Part shown: piece by piece, positions 1-5,350 of the stretch
Numbering within the stretch: the stretch's first letter is position 1
Layout: each line of letters opens with the position of its first letter
Origin: an uncultured Bacilli bacterium
GTDB taxonomy: Bacteria; Bacillota_I; Bacilli_A; RF39; UBA660
DNA length: 7,492 nt
Direction of reading: 5' to 3'
Assembly: GCA_944331815.1 (NCBI GenBank)
Contig: CALVIQ010000058.1
Location: forward strand, 1-7,492
Position numbers and translations under genes: made by a program
The notes under the pieces: model-generated
What the model saw: only the letters and a program-made list of their open reading frames with translations
What the model was told of the DNA's origin: nothing
Database searches by the model: none

Positions 1-70
1 TAGCTCAGTCGGTTAGAGCACTTGACTGTTAATCAAGGGGTCGTAGGTTCGAGTCCTACTTGAGGCGCCA
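1..70 (+). tRNA. tRNA-Asn (anticodon GTT), 5' end cut by window edge
   Basis: The window opens at tRNA position 8, so the seven 5' acceptor-stem bases are missing. The D arm (GCTC/GAGC), anticodon stem CTTGA/TCAAG (21-25/33-37), loop CTGTTAA with anticodon GTT at 28-30, T arm GTAGG/CCTAC (43-47/55-59), 3' acceptor strand 60-66, discriminator G67 and encoded CCA (68-70) are all present. It decodes AAC/AAU. A tRNA-Glu gene follows after two bases, so both probably come from one precursor transcript. Confidence 0.96.
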
Positions 71-72
71 TT

Positions 73-149
73 GGCCAGTTGGTGAAGTGGCTTAACACAC
101 TGCCCTTTCACGGCAGCATTCACGGGTTCGAATCCCGTACTGGTCACCA
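73..149 (+). tRNA. tRNA-Glu (anticodon TTC)
   Basis: This is a complete cloverleaf. The acceptor stem GGCCAGT (73-79) pairs with ACTGGTC (139-145) with one G-U pair. The anticodon stem is CTGCC/GGCAG (100-104/112-116), with loop CTTTCAC and anticodon TTC at 107-109. The T arm is ACGGG/CCCGT around TTCGAAT, the discriminator is A146 and the CCA is encoded at 147-149. It charges glutamate and reads GAA/GAG. It is the last gene of the tRNA cluster and is followed directly by a terminator hairpin. Confidence 0.97.
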
Positions 150-160
150 AAAAGTTATTA

Positions 161-188
161 AAAAGAGAACTTTAATTAGTTCTTTTTT
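161..188 (+). terminator. Rho-independent terminator of the tRNA operon
   Basis: The six-base stem AGAACT (166-171) pairs with AGTTCT (178-183) around a six-base loop. It is extended by A/G-T pairs and ends in a T6 run (183-188). It lies 11 bases after the tRNA-Glu CCA. The opposite strand also carries a T run, so it could back up the ddl terminator coming from the other side. Confidence 0.85.
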
Positions 189-199
189 CATATAATTAA

Positions 200-224
200 A
201 AAATAACGATTAATTCGTTATTTT
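200..224 (-). terminator. Rho-independent terminator of the hydrolase-ddl operon
   Basis: A perfect nine-base stem (201-209 with 215-223) encloses a five-base loop. On the minus strand it runs into a T-rich tract (203 down to 198). The 5' arm of the RNA hairpin includes the ddl stop codon (218-220), so gene and terminator overlap. It faces the tRNA terminator at 161-188, making a convergent pair. Confidence 0.8.
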
Positions 225-1405
225 AATTTACCTTTAATTCCTTTAGTTCCATTATAATTGCTCAATATATTAGTATCAAATGTAATTGTTTTTTGATGTT
301 TAATTTTATATTGTTTTATAGCTAAAGTTATCATTTCATCTAATAATTGTTCATAACTTTTATCTGTTTTTTCCCAAAGATAAAATGATAAACTACCTGG
401 AATTGTATTTGGTTCATTGATATATACTTTATTTGATTTACTATCTATTAAAAAATCAATACGGCATACACCACTTAAATTTAAAGCTTTAAATGCTTCT
501 TTAGCAAGTTCTTTAACTTTGTCAATCATTTTTTCATCTAATCTTGCAGGGATTATTCTACTAGCACTAACCATTCCTTTGCTACCTTGATTACCTAATT
601 TTCCTTTAGCGCCGTTTAAATATTTATCTTGATAAGTTAAAAATTCTTTTGTACTCATCACTTCTTCTAAAACACTAGTTTGTTGTGCTTCATAATTGCC
701 TAAAACACTACAATTTACCTCAACTAAATTTTCAATAGCCTTTTCAACAACTATTTTATTATCGTAAGATATTGCATCTTCGATAGCTTTTTCTATACCT
801 TCACTATCTTTTACATAAGTTATTCCAACACTGCTTCCTAATGTTGCAGGTTTAACTATAACTGGATAACCTATTTTTTTTACACTTTTTAAAATTTCTT
901 CTTTATTTAAAAAATATTCATTATCAAAGAAATATGTATATTCAACAATGGGTAAATTTAAACTCTCAAAAACTTGTTTCATAACAACTTTGTCTTGTCC
1001 TAAACAAGATCCTAATACATTACTTCCTACATAAGGTATACCTACTAATTCTAAATAACCCTGTAAAGTACCATCTTCCATATTATTACCATGAACAATA
1101 GGTAAAACAATATCTAAATCAGCTACAACAGTTCTAAAAAAATTTAAGGCTTGTAATCTAAATAATCCATTATGATTATATAAAACAACTTTTTTAGCAT
1201 ATCTTTTTAATGTATCAAAATCACGATATATATCGATATCAGCTAACATCTTACCTGTATACCAAGTTCTATCTTTAGTTATATATATTGGATATATATC
1301 ATATTTTTCCTTATTTAAATGTTCCATTGCTTGAACAGCAGATATTATACTTACTTCATGTTCTACTGTTGGTCCTCCAAAAATAACTCCAACTTTAATT
1401 TTCAT
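218..1405 (-). CDS. ddl: D-alanine--D-alanine ligase (ATP-grasp), divergent subtype
   Basis: Cytoplasmic enzyme that joins two D-alanines using ATP, supplying the dipeptide that MurF adds to the peptidoglycan precursor. Numbering from the ATG at 1405 (395 aa), the N-terminal domain has GG..EHEVS..SA with Glu15. HGNNMEDGTLQG is at 105-116, and the ATP-grasp part has KPATLGSSVG (185-194, Ser191/192). The acceptor-site pair Lys261-Tyr262 sits in the omega loop. Arg315-Ile-Asp317, Glu331 and Asn333 fit the usual Mg/phosphate ligands. Two features are odd: about 23 residues lie between Lys-Tyr and Pro-Ala286-287, where E. coli DdlB has about 9, and the usual PG..S.S..P region reads PGSLSFYLWE. I chose the ATG at 1405 because the ATG at 1414 abuts the AGGAG. 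The gene overlaps the upstream hydrolase by 11 bp. Ligase family is near certain; D-Ala rather than another second substrate is inference from the Lys-Tyr pair. Confidence 0.93.
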   Translation of the reverse strand: MKIKVGVIFGGPTVEHEVSIISAVQAMEHLNKEKYDIYPIYITKDRTWYTGKMLADIDIYRDFDTLKRYAKKVVLYNHNGLFRLQALNFFRTVVADLDIVLPIVHGNNMEDGTLQGYLELVGIPYVGSNVLGSCLGQDKVVMKQVFESLNLPIVEYTYFFDNEYFLNKEEILKSVKKIGYPVIVKPATLGSSVGITYVKDSEGIEKAIEDAISYDNKIVVEKAIENLVEVNCSVLGNYEAQQTSVLEEVMSTKEFLTYQDKYLNGAKGKLGNQGSKGMVSASRIIPARLDEKMIDKVKELAKEAFKALNLSGVCRIDFLIDSKSNKVYINEPNTIPGSLSFYLWEKTDKSYEQLLDEMITLAIKQYKIKHQKTITFDTNILSNYNGTKGIKGKLK

Positions 1406-2135
1406 TACTATCATCTCCTAAAAAACTTTTTAATACTCTTATTGTTTGATCAAATCTTTCTAAATAAGCATAATGAGAACAACCTTCATATGTTACTAAA
1501 CCACAATCTTTAATTAATTTTTCTAATTCATAAGCATCATTTATACTGACAGCTTTATCCATAGTTCCCCAAATAAGCAAAGTGGGACAATTTATTTTAT
1601 GTAATTGATCAGTTATATCATAATTAACATGTTCGACTAATATTTTTCTCATCATATCACTTGCATTTTTATAATCTGTAGAACCGATGTGCTTTTTAGC
1701 AAATCCTTCTAATTTGTTTAAAACTGGTATTTTTTTTGCAGTTTTCAATATTTTTGTTTTTAAAGACATCTTTATTACCATTTTTTTATATGGACTAGCT
1801 AAACAAATCAATTTCTTAACTTGATATTTTGTTGCATATAATAATCCAATTTTACCACCAAAAGAATGTCCTATAATAATTGGATTATCAACATTTAATT
1901 TATCTAATAATTCTTTTAAAAATAAAACATAATCATCCAGTGTCCAAACTGTTTTAGGTTCTCCACTTTTACCAAATCCTGGCAAATCAACAATTATAAC
2001 ACGATTAGTAAAACTAAATTGATTACCAATTCCTTGCATCATTTGTATATTTTGTCCCCATCCATGAAGTAGAACAATAGGATTTTCTTTTTGACCATAA
2101 TCTATATAATTTACATTAATGTCTTTTATTATCAT
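1395..2135 (-). CDS. Alpha/beta-fold hydrolase (serine hydrolase, substrate unknown)
   Basis: A 246-residue single-domain alpha/beta hydrolase with a complete catalytic set. The oxyanion motif HGWG is at 24-27, and D50-LPGFGKS matches the DLPGFG.S strand-turn of this family. The nucleophile elbow GHSFGG has Ser91. The acid Asp193 is in WGTMDKAV, and the histidine His221 is in GCSHYAYLE. Residues about 115-175 form a Lys-rich cap. There is no signal peptide, so it is likely cytoplasmic. AGGTGAG (2139-2145) precedes the ATG. Its end overlaps ddl by 11 bp, so the two genes are co-expressed. That suggests, without proving, a role near cell-wall or D-amino-acid metabolism. Members of this fold act as esterases, lipases, peptidases or C-C hydrolases, and the sequence does not allow a substrate call. 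Confidence 0.9.
   Translation of the reverse strand: MIIKDINVNYIDYGQKENPIVLLHGWGQNIQMMQGIGNQFSFTNRVIIVDLPGFGKSGEPKTVWTLDDYVLFLKELLDKLNVDNPIIIGHSFGGKIGLLYATKYQVKKLICLASPYKKMVIKMSLKTKILKTAKKIPVLNKLEGFAKKHIGSTDYKNASDMMRKILVEHVNYDITDQLHKINCPTLLIWGTMDKAVSINDAYELEKLIKDCGLVTYEGCSHYAYLERFDQTIRVLKSFLGDDSNEN
1415..1419 (-). promoter_or_regulatory. Shine-Dalgarno AGGAG that sets the ddl start
   Basis: AGGAG directly touches the first possible ATG (1412-1414), leaving no spacer. The in-frame ATG at 1403-1405 sits nine bases downstream, a workable distance. The site lies inside the last codons of the hydrolase gene, so the ribosome ending the hydrolase can start ddl (translational coupling). Confidence 0.75.
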
Positions 2136-2150
2136 TGTCTCACCTATTTA

Positions 2151-2179
2151 ATTATATCATTTTTTTTAATAATTGACTA
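2151..2179 (-). promoter_or_regulatory. Probable sigma-A promoter of the hydrolase-ddl pair
   Basis: A perfect -10 TATAAT (2151-2156) is preceded by TGA, giving an extended -10. A weak -35 TAGTCA (2174-2179, four of six consensus) lies 17 bases upstream. It overlaps the stop region of the preceding 132-aa gene. No terminator lies between that gene and the hydrolase, so readthrough from upstream is also possible. Confidence 0.6.
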
Positions 2180-2564
2180 TCATATTTTCAATATTTAATT
2201 TATTAATTTTATCAATATTACTATAAACTTTTATTTTATTTATTATAATTCCAGAAATTTGAAAATTAATAACTTCTAATTTATAATTATTATTGTTTAA
2301 TTCATTAAAATAATCCTCTTTTAATTTGTCAATATCGGTATATTTATATCTTTTTTTTACATTAAATTTTGTATTAACTTCTACCCAAATAACTTGAATA
2401 TTACCAAAATAATTTAAAAAATTATTAGTAGATATATTATTATTAGGAAACTCTAATATATAAAAATTATTTATATTATTCTCTTTAAATGTTGTTATTA
2501 CTTTTTCATTACAATTTAAATTTAATAAAAAAATAAAAATAATTAACAATATTACTTTTTTCAT
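2166..2564 (-). CDS. Hypothetical Asn-rich secreted or membrane-anchored protein
   Basis: I do not recognise this 132-aa protein. It starts MKK followed by a hydrophobic stretch at residues 4-17, then Asn-Leu-Asn-Cys18. This fits a signal peptide or N-terminal anchor. Cys18 is suggestive of a lipoprotein, but the lipobox is poor (Asn at -1 and -3). The rest is polar, with 28 Asn in total (about 21%) plus many Ile and Lys, and no catalytic motif I can see. GGTGA lies eight bases before the ATG. Base composition is extreme: a hand count gives about 13% G+C, against about 25% in a sampled stretch of ddl. No clear promoter was found in 2565-2611. It lies 30 bp before the hydrolase with no terminator between, so co-transcription is possible. 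A real gene is supported by start signals, length and a sensible N terminus, but function is unknown. Confidence 0.7.
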   Translation of the reverse strand: MKKVILLIIFIFLLNLNCNEKVITTFKENNINNFYILEFPNNNISTNNFLNYFGNIQVIWVEVNTKFNVKKRYKYTDIDKLKEDYFNELNNNNYKLEVINFQISGIIINKIKVYSNIDKINKLNIENMIVNY

Positions 2565-2611
2565 AATACTTCACCATTTTTATTTTGGATTATTTTAAAT
2601 AAATTAAACTA

Positions 2612-2644
2612 AAAACTACATCATTTAATTATTGATGTAGTTTT
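2612..2644 (-). terminator. Rho-independent terminator after the glycosyltransferase
   Basis: A perfect 12-base stem (2612-2623 with 2633-2644) encloses a nine-base loop. On the minus strand it is followed by a T5 run ending at 2611. It lies two bases after the glycosyltransferase stop codon and separates that gene from the 132-aa orphan. The plus strand also shows a T-rich tail, but no plus-strand gene reads into it. Confidence 0.85.
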
Positions 2645-2646
2645 AA

Positions 2647-3876
2647 TTATTTTTTTATTTCGTCTATTCCCATACCTCTTTTATGTTTAATTGGTTCCCA
2701 TTTTAAATCCTTTTTAAATATACATATAAAATTAATTGGTACCCAAGTTAACATAAATAAAGAAAATAATAAAATACCAGACATTATTTCTTTAATACTC
2801 TTATTATTATATTTTACAACAAATAAATTTATTATAACATTTCCTATGTAAGTTAATAAGAAAAATAATAATCCGTATGCATACATATATGAAAAAACAT
2901 CATATAACTCTACATTAAAAATCTTAAATAATATTAAAACAAATGTTAATAAAGTTGCCAAAATTTGAATATAAGGTGCCATAAAAGATAAAAGCATATC
3001 TAAACAAGGAATAAAACCTGTTTTACTATATGTTCTAAATAAATCTTTATTATATCTTCTAAAACATTGAATATTTCCTAAAGACCATCTTTTTCTCTGT
3101 TTCCAAGAAACTTTAAATTCAGTTGGTTGTTCATCATAAGTTATAGCATCCTCAACAAACATAACTTTAATACCTCTTAAAGCACATTGAGCTGTAAATT
3201 CAACATCCTCAGTTAATGTATAAGTATTAAAACCATACTCATCTATTATTTCTTTTTTTACCATAAAACCAGTACCATTTATACTAGCAGAACCACCCAT
3301 TTGCATACGAGCTTTACTAAAGAAAAAATTTTGAATCCAATAAAATATTGAATAACTACCACTTATCCAGTTATCACCTGGATTTTTACTATCTCTAAAG
3401 CCTTGAGCAACTTTGTGTCCTTCACATAAAGCATCATTCATTCTTGCTAAAAATTCTGGATGAACAACATTATCAGCATCAAACACAACATATGCATCAA
3501 TATCTTTACGTTTCGATAATTTTTCTAAAGTAAATTTTAAAACTTCTCCCTTAGATTTAGTTGGAACAGTACATTTTATAATTTCTGCTCCAGCTTCTTT
3601 TGCTACTTTTTCAGTATCATCAGTACAATTATTTGGTATAACATAAACATCATATAAATCTTTAGGATAATCCTGTTGCAACAAACTTTTTACTAAATGA
3701 TCGATTACACCTTCTTCATTTCTTGAAGCAATTAATATTGCAAATTTATGCTTTGGTTTATGCTTTTTTATTAATTTTTTATTAATATTCTTAAATCCAA
3801 AAAATCCAGTAACAAAGAAATATAAACCATAAGCTAATGAAAATATAAATAAAATATAATATATAAATTGTATCAT
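2647..3876 (-). CDS. Membrane glycosyltransferase family 2 (processive, cellulose/hyaluronan-synthase type)
   Basis: A 409-aa GT-A enzyme that should transfer sugars from a nucleotide-sugar donor at the inner face of the membrane. One membrane segment (about 4-28) precedes the catalytic domain (about 45-265). The domain shows the nucleotide-binding start ILIASRNEE (47-55), NNCTDDT (82-88), the metal-binding DAD (133-135), the acceptor-side TED (222-224) and QRKRW (260-264). That D..DxD..TED..QxxRW set marks the processive beta-glycosyltransferases. Three to four membrane segments follow (about 289-320, 333-354, 365-387), and the protein ends with a conserved-looking WEPIKH. AGGAGTGA lies seven bases before the ATG. 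No export or modifying partner gene is adjacent. The product could be a surface polysaccharide or a glycolipid, and the sugar cannot be told. Family assignment is strong; processivity is inference. Confidence 0.9.
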   Translation of the reverse strand: MIQFIYYILFIFSLAYGLYFFVTGFFGFKNINKKLIKKHKPKHKFAILIASRNEEGVIDHLVKSLLQQDYPKDLYDVYVIPNNCTDDTEKVAKEAGAEIIKCTVPTKSKGEVLKFTLEKLSKRKDIDAYVVFDADNVVHPEFLARMNDALCEGHKVAQGFRDSKNPGDNWISGSYSIFYWIQNFFFSKARMQMGGSASINGTGFMVKKEIIDEYGFNTYTLTEDVEFTAQCALRGIKVMFVEDAITYDEQPTEFKVSWKQRKRWSLGNIQCFRRYNKDLFRTYSKTGFIPCLDMLLSFMAPYIQILATLLTFVLILFKIFNVELYDVFSYMYAYGLLFFLLTYIGNVIINLFVVKYNNKSIKEIMSGILLFSLFMLTWVPINFICIFKKDLKWEPIKHKRGMGIDEIKK

Positions 3877-3907
3877 TAAAAATTCACTCCTAAAACTTTA
3901 CAGATAC

Positions 3908-3935
3908 ATTATACCATATTTAAAAAAAATAGCAA
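3908..3935 (-). promoter_or_regulatory. Probable promoter of the glycosyltransferase
   Basis: A perfect -10 TATAAT (3908-3913) carries the extended -10 TGG just before it. A -35-like TTGCTA (3930-3935, four of six) lies 16 bases upstream. It sits in the 60-bp gap after the helical-bundle gene. No terminator is visible in that gap, so some readthrough from upstream is also likely. Confidence 0.65.
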
Positions 3936-3936
3936 A

Positions 3937-4374
3937 TTATAAATATTTTTTTAATTTACTAATTGTGTTTTGTTGAAATTCTAAAAAATCTTCTGCTAAT
4001 TTAATTGTTTTTTTATCTGCTATTTCATCATATTGGCTTAATTTTTTTTCAATATCTAATACACCCATTGATATCCCTTTTATTAGCATATCTGCTATAC
4101 TTGCATCACTATTATCACTAATAACTTCTTTTTTTATTCCCATACTAGCTCCCATTTTAGATAAAAAAGAACTATCTTTAGGTTTTAATTTTTCCTTTTT
4201 TAAATGTTTTTTTAAATCTTTATAATATTTTTCATATTGTTTTAATATATCCCCTACATCTTTTATTATTTTATTATCTTTTCCCTTTAACTCGTTAATT
4301 AATTTCTCCAATGTGTATAATGCCATTTCACTATTTTGATAAACATATTCTAATAATTCATTATTTTCATTCAT
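3937..4374 (-). CDS. Small helical-bundle protein, possibly DUF2383/ferritin-like
   Basis: A 145-aa, almost wholly helical, charged protein with no signal peptide or membrane segment. It has two helical halves (about 5-65 and 92-145) joined by a loop (about 65-90) containing FLSKMGASMG. The second half has the pattern DASIADMLIKGISMGVLDI, then a helix ending in KLKKYL. This layout resembles the DUF2383 (PA2169-type) four-helix domain and related ferritin-like spore-coat or stress proteins. I cannot see a convincing Glu/His metal site, so iron binding should not be assumed. A GTG at 4383 would extend the frame by three residues but lies inside the GGTGA ribosome site. The ATG at 4374 has five-base spacing and was chosen. 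It sits between rpoE (a terminator separates them) and the glycosyltransferase. The gene is secure; the family is a low-confidence guess. Confidence 0.75.
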   Translation of the reverse strand: MNENNELLEYVYQNSEMALYTLEKLINELKGKDNKIIKDVGDILKQYEKYYKDLKKHLKKEKLKPKDSSFLSKMGASMGIKKEVISDNSDASIADMLIKGISMGVLDIEKKLSQYDEIADKKTIKLAEDFLEFQQNTISKLKKYL

Positions 4375-4379
4375 TTTAA

Positions 4380-4384
4380 TCACC
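4380..4384 (-). promoter_or_regulatory. Shine-Dalgarno GGTGA that decides the helical-bundle gene start
   Basis: GGTGA is followed by five bases (TTAAA) and then ATG at 4372-4374. The GTG that opens the longer frame is part of this same GGTGA, so it cannot be the start. A small five-pair hairpin (4385-4389 with 4396-4400) sits just upstream. It would be in the leader only if transcription begins before it. Confidence 0.7.
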
Positions 4385-4418
4385 GGTAATATTATTTACC
4401 ATATTTATTTTTTTATAC

Positions 4419-4447
4419 AAAAAAGAATTAGTTTTCTTCTAATTCTT
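4419..4447 (-). terminator. Rho-independent terminator overlapping the 3' end of rpoE
   Basis: A nine-base perfect stem (4423-4431 with 4439-4447) with a seven-base loop runs into T6 (4424 down to 4419) on the minus strand. The ascending arm and loop encode the last residues of the acidic tail (Glu-Glu-Leu-Glu-Glu-Asn), and the stop codon (4428-4430) lies in the descending arm. Coding sequence and terminator therefore share bases. Confidence 0.85.
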
Positions 4448-4856
4448 CATCTGATAAAATAGCTAGGTCATCCATATCTTCATCAACATCATCTAAATCA
4501 TCATCTTCTAATGCTGCATCAATATCATCTTCATATTCATCTTCTTCATATTCTTCATCTTCAACAACATCTTCTTCATCATCATCTTCATCCATAACTA
4601 TATCAATAGGATTTTTTTCTCTTAAATCCCATTCATTAGTATCTAGAAAGACAAATCTTTTGTCACTAGCTAATGATGTATAATAATCACCAATTTTATC
4701 CATATACTCTTCTTCACTATGTCCCAATATATCACATATTTTTTTAAAAATTGTTGGTGTATTTAACGGCTTATTTTCTTCTTTTAAAATTAATTCAGTT
4801 AAATCTGCATAAGATAAAATTTCCAAATCTTCTTTTGCCATATTTTTAATCAACAT
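4428..4856 (-). CDS. rpoE: DNA-directed RNA polymerase subunit delta
   Basis: The delta subunit binds RNA polymerase in Firmicutes. It lowers non-specific nucleic-acid binding, speeds recycling and affects promoter choice. The 142-aa product has the expected two parts. Residues about 9-80 form the HARE-type winged-helix domain, with family features L..ADLTELIL....KPL, I..ILG, IGDYYTSLASDKRFVFL and EWDLRE (75-80). Residues 88-142 are an unstructured acidic tail with about 36 Asp/Glu in 55 positions. B. subtilis delta is longer (about 173 aa) and has a Lys-rich stretch before the tail, which is absent here. AAGGAGG (4861-4867), the strongest ribosome site in the window, sits four bases before the ATG at 4856. 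The alternative ATG at 4841 is too far away. The gene has its own promoter, and its terminator overlaps the stop. Confidence 0.95.
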   Translation of the reverse strand: MLIKNMAKEDLEILSYADLTELILKEENKPLNTPTIFKKICDILGHSEEEYMDKIGDYYTSLASDKRFVFLDTNEWDLREKNPIDIVMDEDDDEEDVVEDEEYEEDEYEDDIDAALEDDDLDDVDEDMDDLAILSDEELEEN

Positions 4857-4885
4857 AATTCCTCCTTGTATAAAATATCATCATA

Positions 4886-4913
4886 ATTTTAGCACATTTA
4901 AAAAATGTGTCAA
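4886..4913 (-). promoter_or_regulatory. Strong rpoE promoter, consensus -35 with extended -10
   Basis: A consensus -35 TTGACA (4908-4913), a 16-base spacer and -10 TAAAAT (4886-4891), the latter preceded by TGC (extended -10). It is the best promoter in the window. The leader is roughly 20-25 bases and ends in AAGGAGG. The spacer contains a perfect inverted repeat, listed separately. Confidence 0.85.
4893..4909. promoter_or_regulatory. Perfect inverted repeat inside the rpoE promoter (candidate operator)
   Basis: CACATTT (4893-4899) and AAATGTG (4903-4909) are exact reverse complements separated by three A's. The repeat fills nearly the whole spacer, touching the TGC of the extended -10 and two bases of the -35. 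It lies upstream of the transcription start, so it cannot be an RNA hairpin of this transcript. A dimeric DNA-binding protein sitting here would block RNA polymerase. Being an operator is inference; chance pairing in AT-rich DNA is the alternative. Confidence 0.45.
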
Positions 4914-4955
4914 TACTATTTCTATAATATGTAGTAACTTTAAAAAAATATACTC

Positions 4956-5303
4956 CTATTTTACACTTTCTAATTTAAAAATTACATCTTGATCAGTTGT
5001 TAATACTTTATATTTTAAAATTAATAAATTATCTTCAATAATTAAATAATCAGTTAAAATATCTAAATCAATTTGTTTGTTATTTTCTTTTAATAAATAT
5101 TTTCCATTAGTATTTTTATTAGGTATAAAATTTAATTCAATAATACATTCATTACTTTCTCTTATTATTTTAAAATTATCTAAAATTATAGTAGTCTTAT
5201 ATTCCTTTTCTTGATAAAAAATTTTATTTTTTGTTTTTATTATTGTATAAACTTCTTCACTTATACTATCATCATTTTTTATAGTTATTTTTGCTTTTTC
5301 CAC
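4956..5303 (-). CDS. YwiB-like DUF1934 protein (small beta-barrel, function unknown)
   Basis: A 115-aa cytoplasmic protein with no signal peptide. It reads as alternating beta-strands: KITIKND, EEVYTIIKTKNKIFYQ, KTTIILDNFKIIRES, CIIELNFIPN, GKYLLKEN, DILTDYLIIEDNLLILKYKV and DVIFKLESVK. This pattern, length and central Gly-Lys-Tyr suit the DUF1934/YwiB family, usually about 130-145 aa, so this copy is short. In B. subtilis ywiB lies in the same general region as rpoE, which supports the call. The start is GTG at 5303, with AAGGTGA (5308-5314) four bases before it. The stop is TAG, the only non-TAA stop in the window. The gene is AT-rich even for this window (about 14% G+C in sampled lines). 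No good terminator lies between it and rpoE, so it may read through into rpoE. Confidence 0.65.
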   Translation of the reverse strand: MEKAKITIKNDDSISEEVYTIIKTKNKIFYQEKEYKTTIILDNFKIIRESNECIIELNFIPNKNTNGKYLLKENNKQIDLDILTDYLIIEDNLLILKYKVLTTDQDVIFKLESVK

Positions 5304-5324
5304 TAAATCACCTTTTTCTTAGTA

Positions 5325-5333
5325 ATTATATCA
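5325..5333 (-). promoter_or_regulatory. Extended -10 promoter of the DUF1934-like gene
   Basis: TGATATAAT on the minus strand is a perfect -10 (5325-5330) with the extended TGA. No respectable -35 is seen at the expected distance, which extended -10 promoters tolerate. The start site would lie near 5318, giving a leader of only about 15 bases that just includes AAGGTGA. Confidence 0.55.
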
Positions 5334-5350
5334 TAAAAATAATAAAAATA

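Noticed and set aside
1319..1513. 64-codon plus-strand open frame
   Set aside because: It lies antisense to ddl and the hydrolase, lacks a ribosome site, and its Asn/Leu/Phe/Tyr-heavy translation is what the opposite strand of AT-rich coding DNA gives.
2508..2564. Lipoprotein signal in the 132-aa orphan
   Set aside because: Cys18 follows a hydrophobic stretch, but the residues before it (Leu-Asn-Leu-Asn) do not fit the lipobox rule of small residues at -1 and -3. A plain anchor or signal peptide is as likely.
2565..2611. Promoter for the 132-aa orphan
   Set aside because: TAAAAT-like runs occur but none has a -35 at a usable distance or a TG extension.
4385..4400. Five-pair hairpin (GGTAA/TTACC) just before the helical-bundle ribosome site, as a regulatory RNA element
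   Set aside because: It is short, weak and possibly outside the transcript. The evidence is not enough to call a riboswitch or thermosensor.
4384..4420. Promoter for the helical-bundle gene (TTGTAT with a TGG-TAAATA-like -10)
   Set aside because: Only three of six bases match at each element, and the region is nearly all A/T, so chance matches are expected. The gene may rely on leakage through the rpoE terminator or on a promoter I cannot recognise.
4914..4940. Terminator after the DUF1934-like gene
   Set aside because: Only a five-pair TACTA/TAGTA match with a long loop and no T run.
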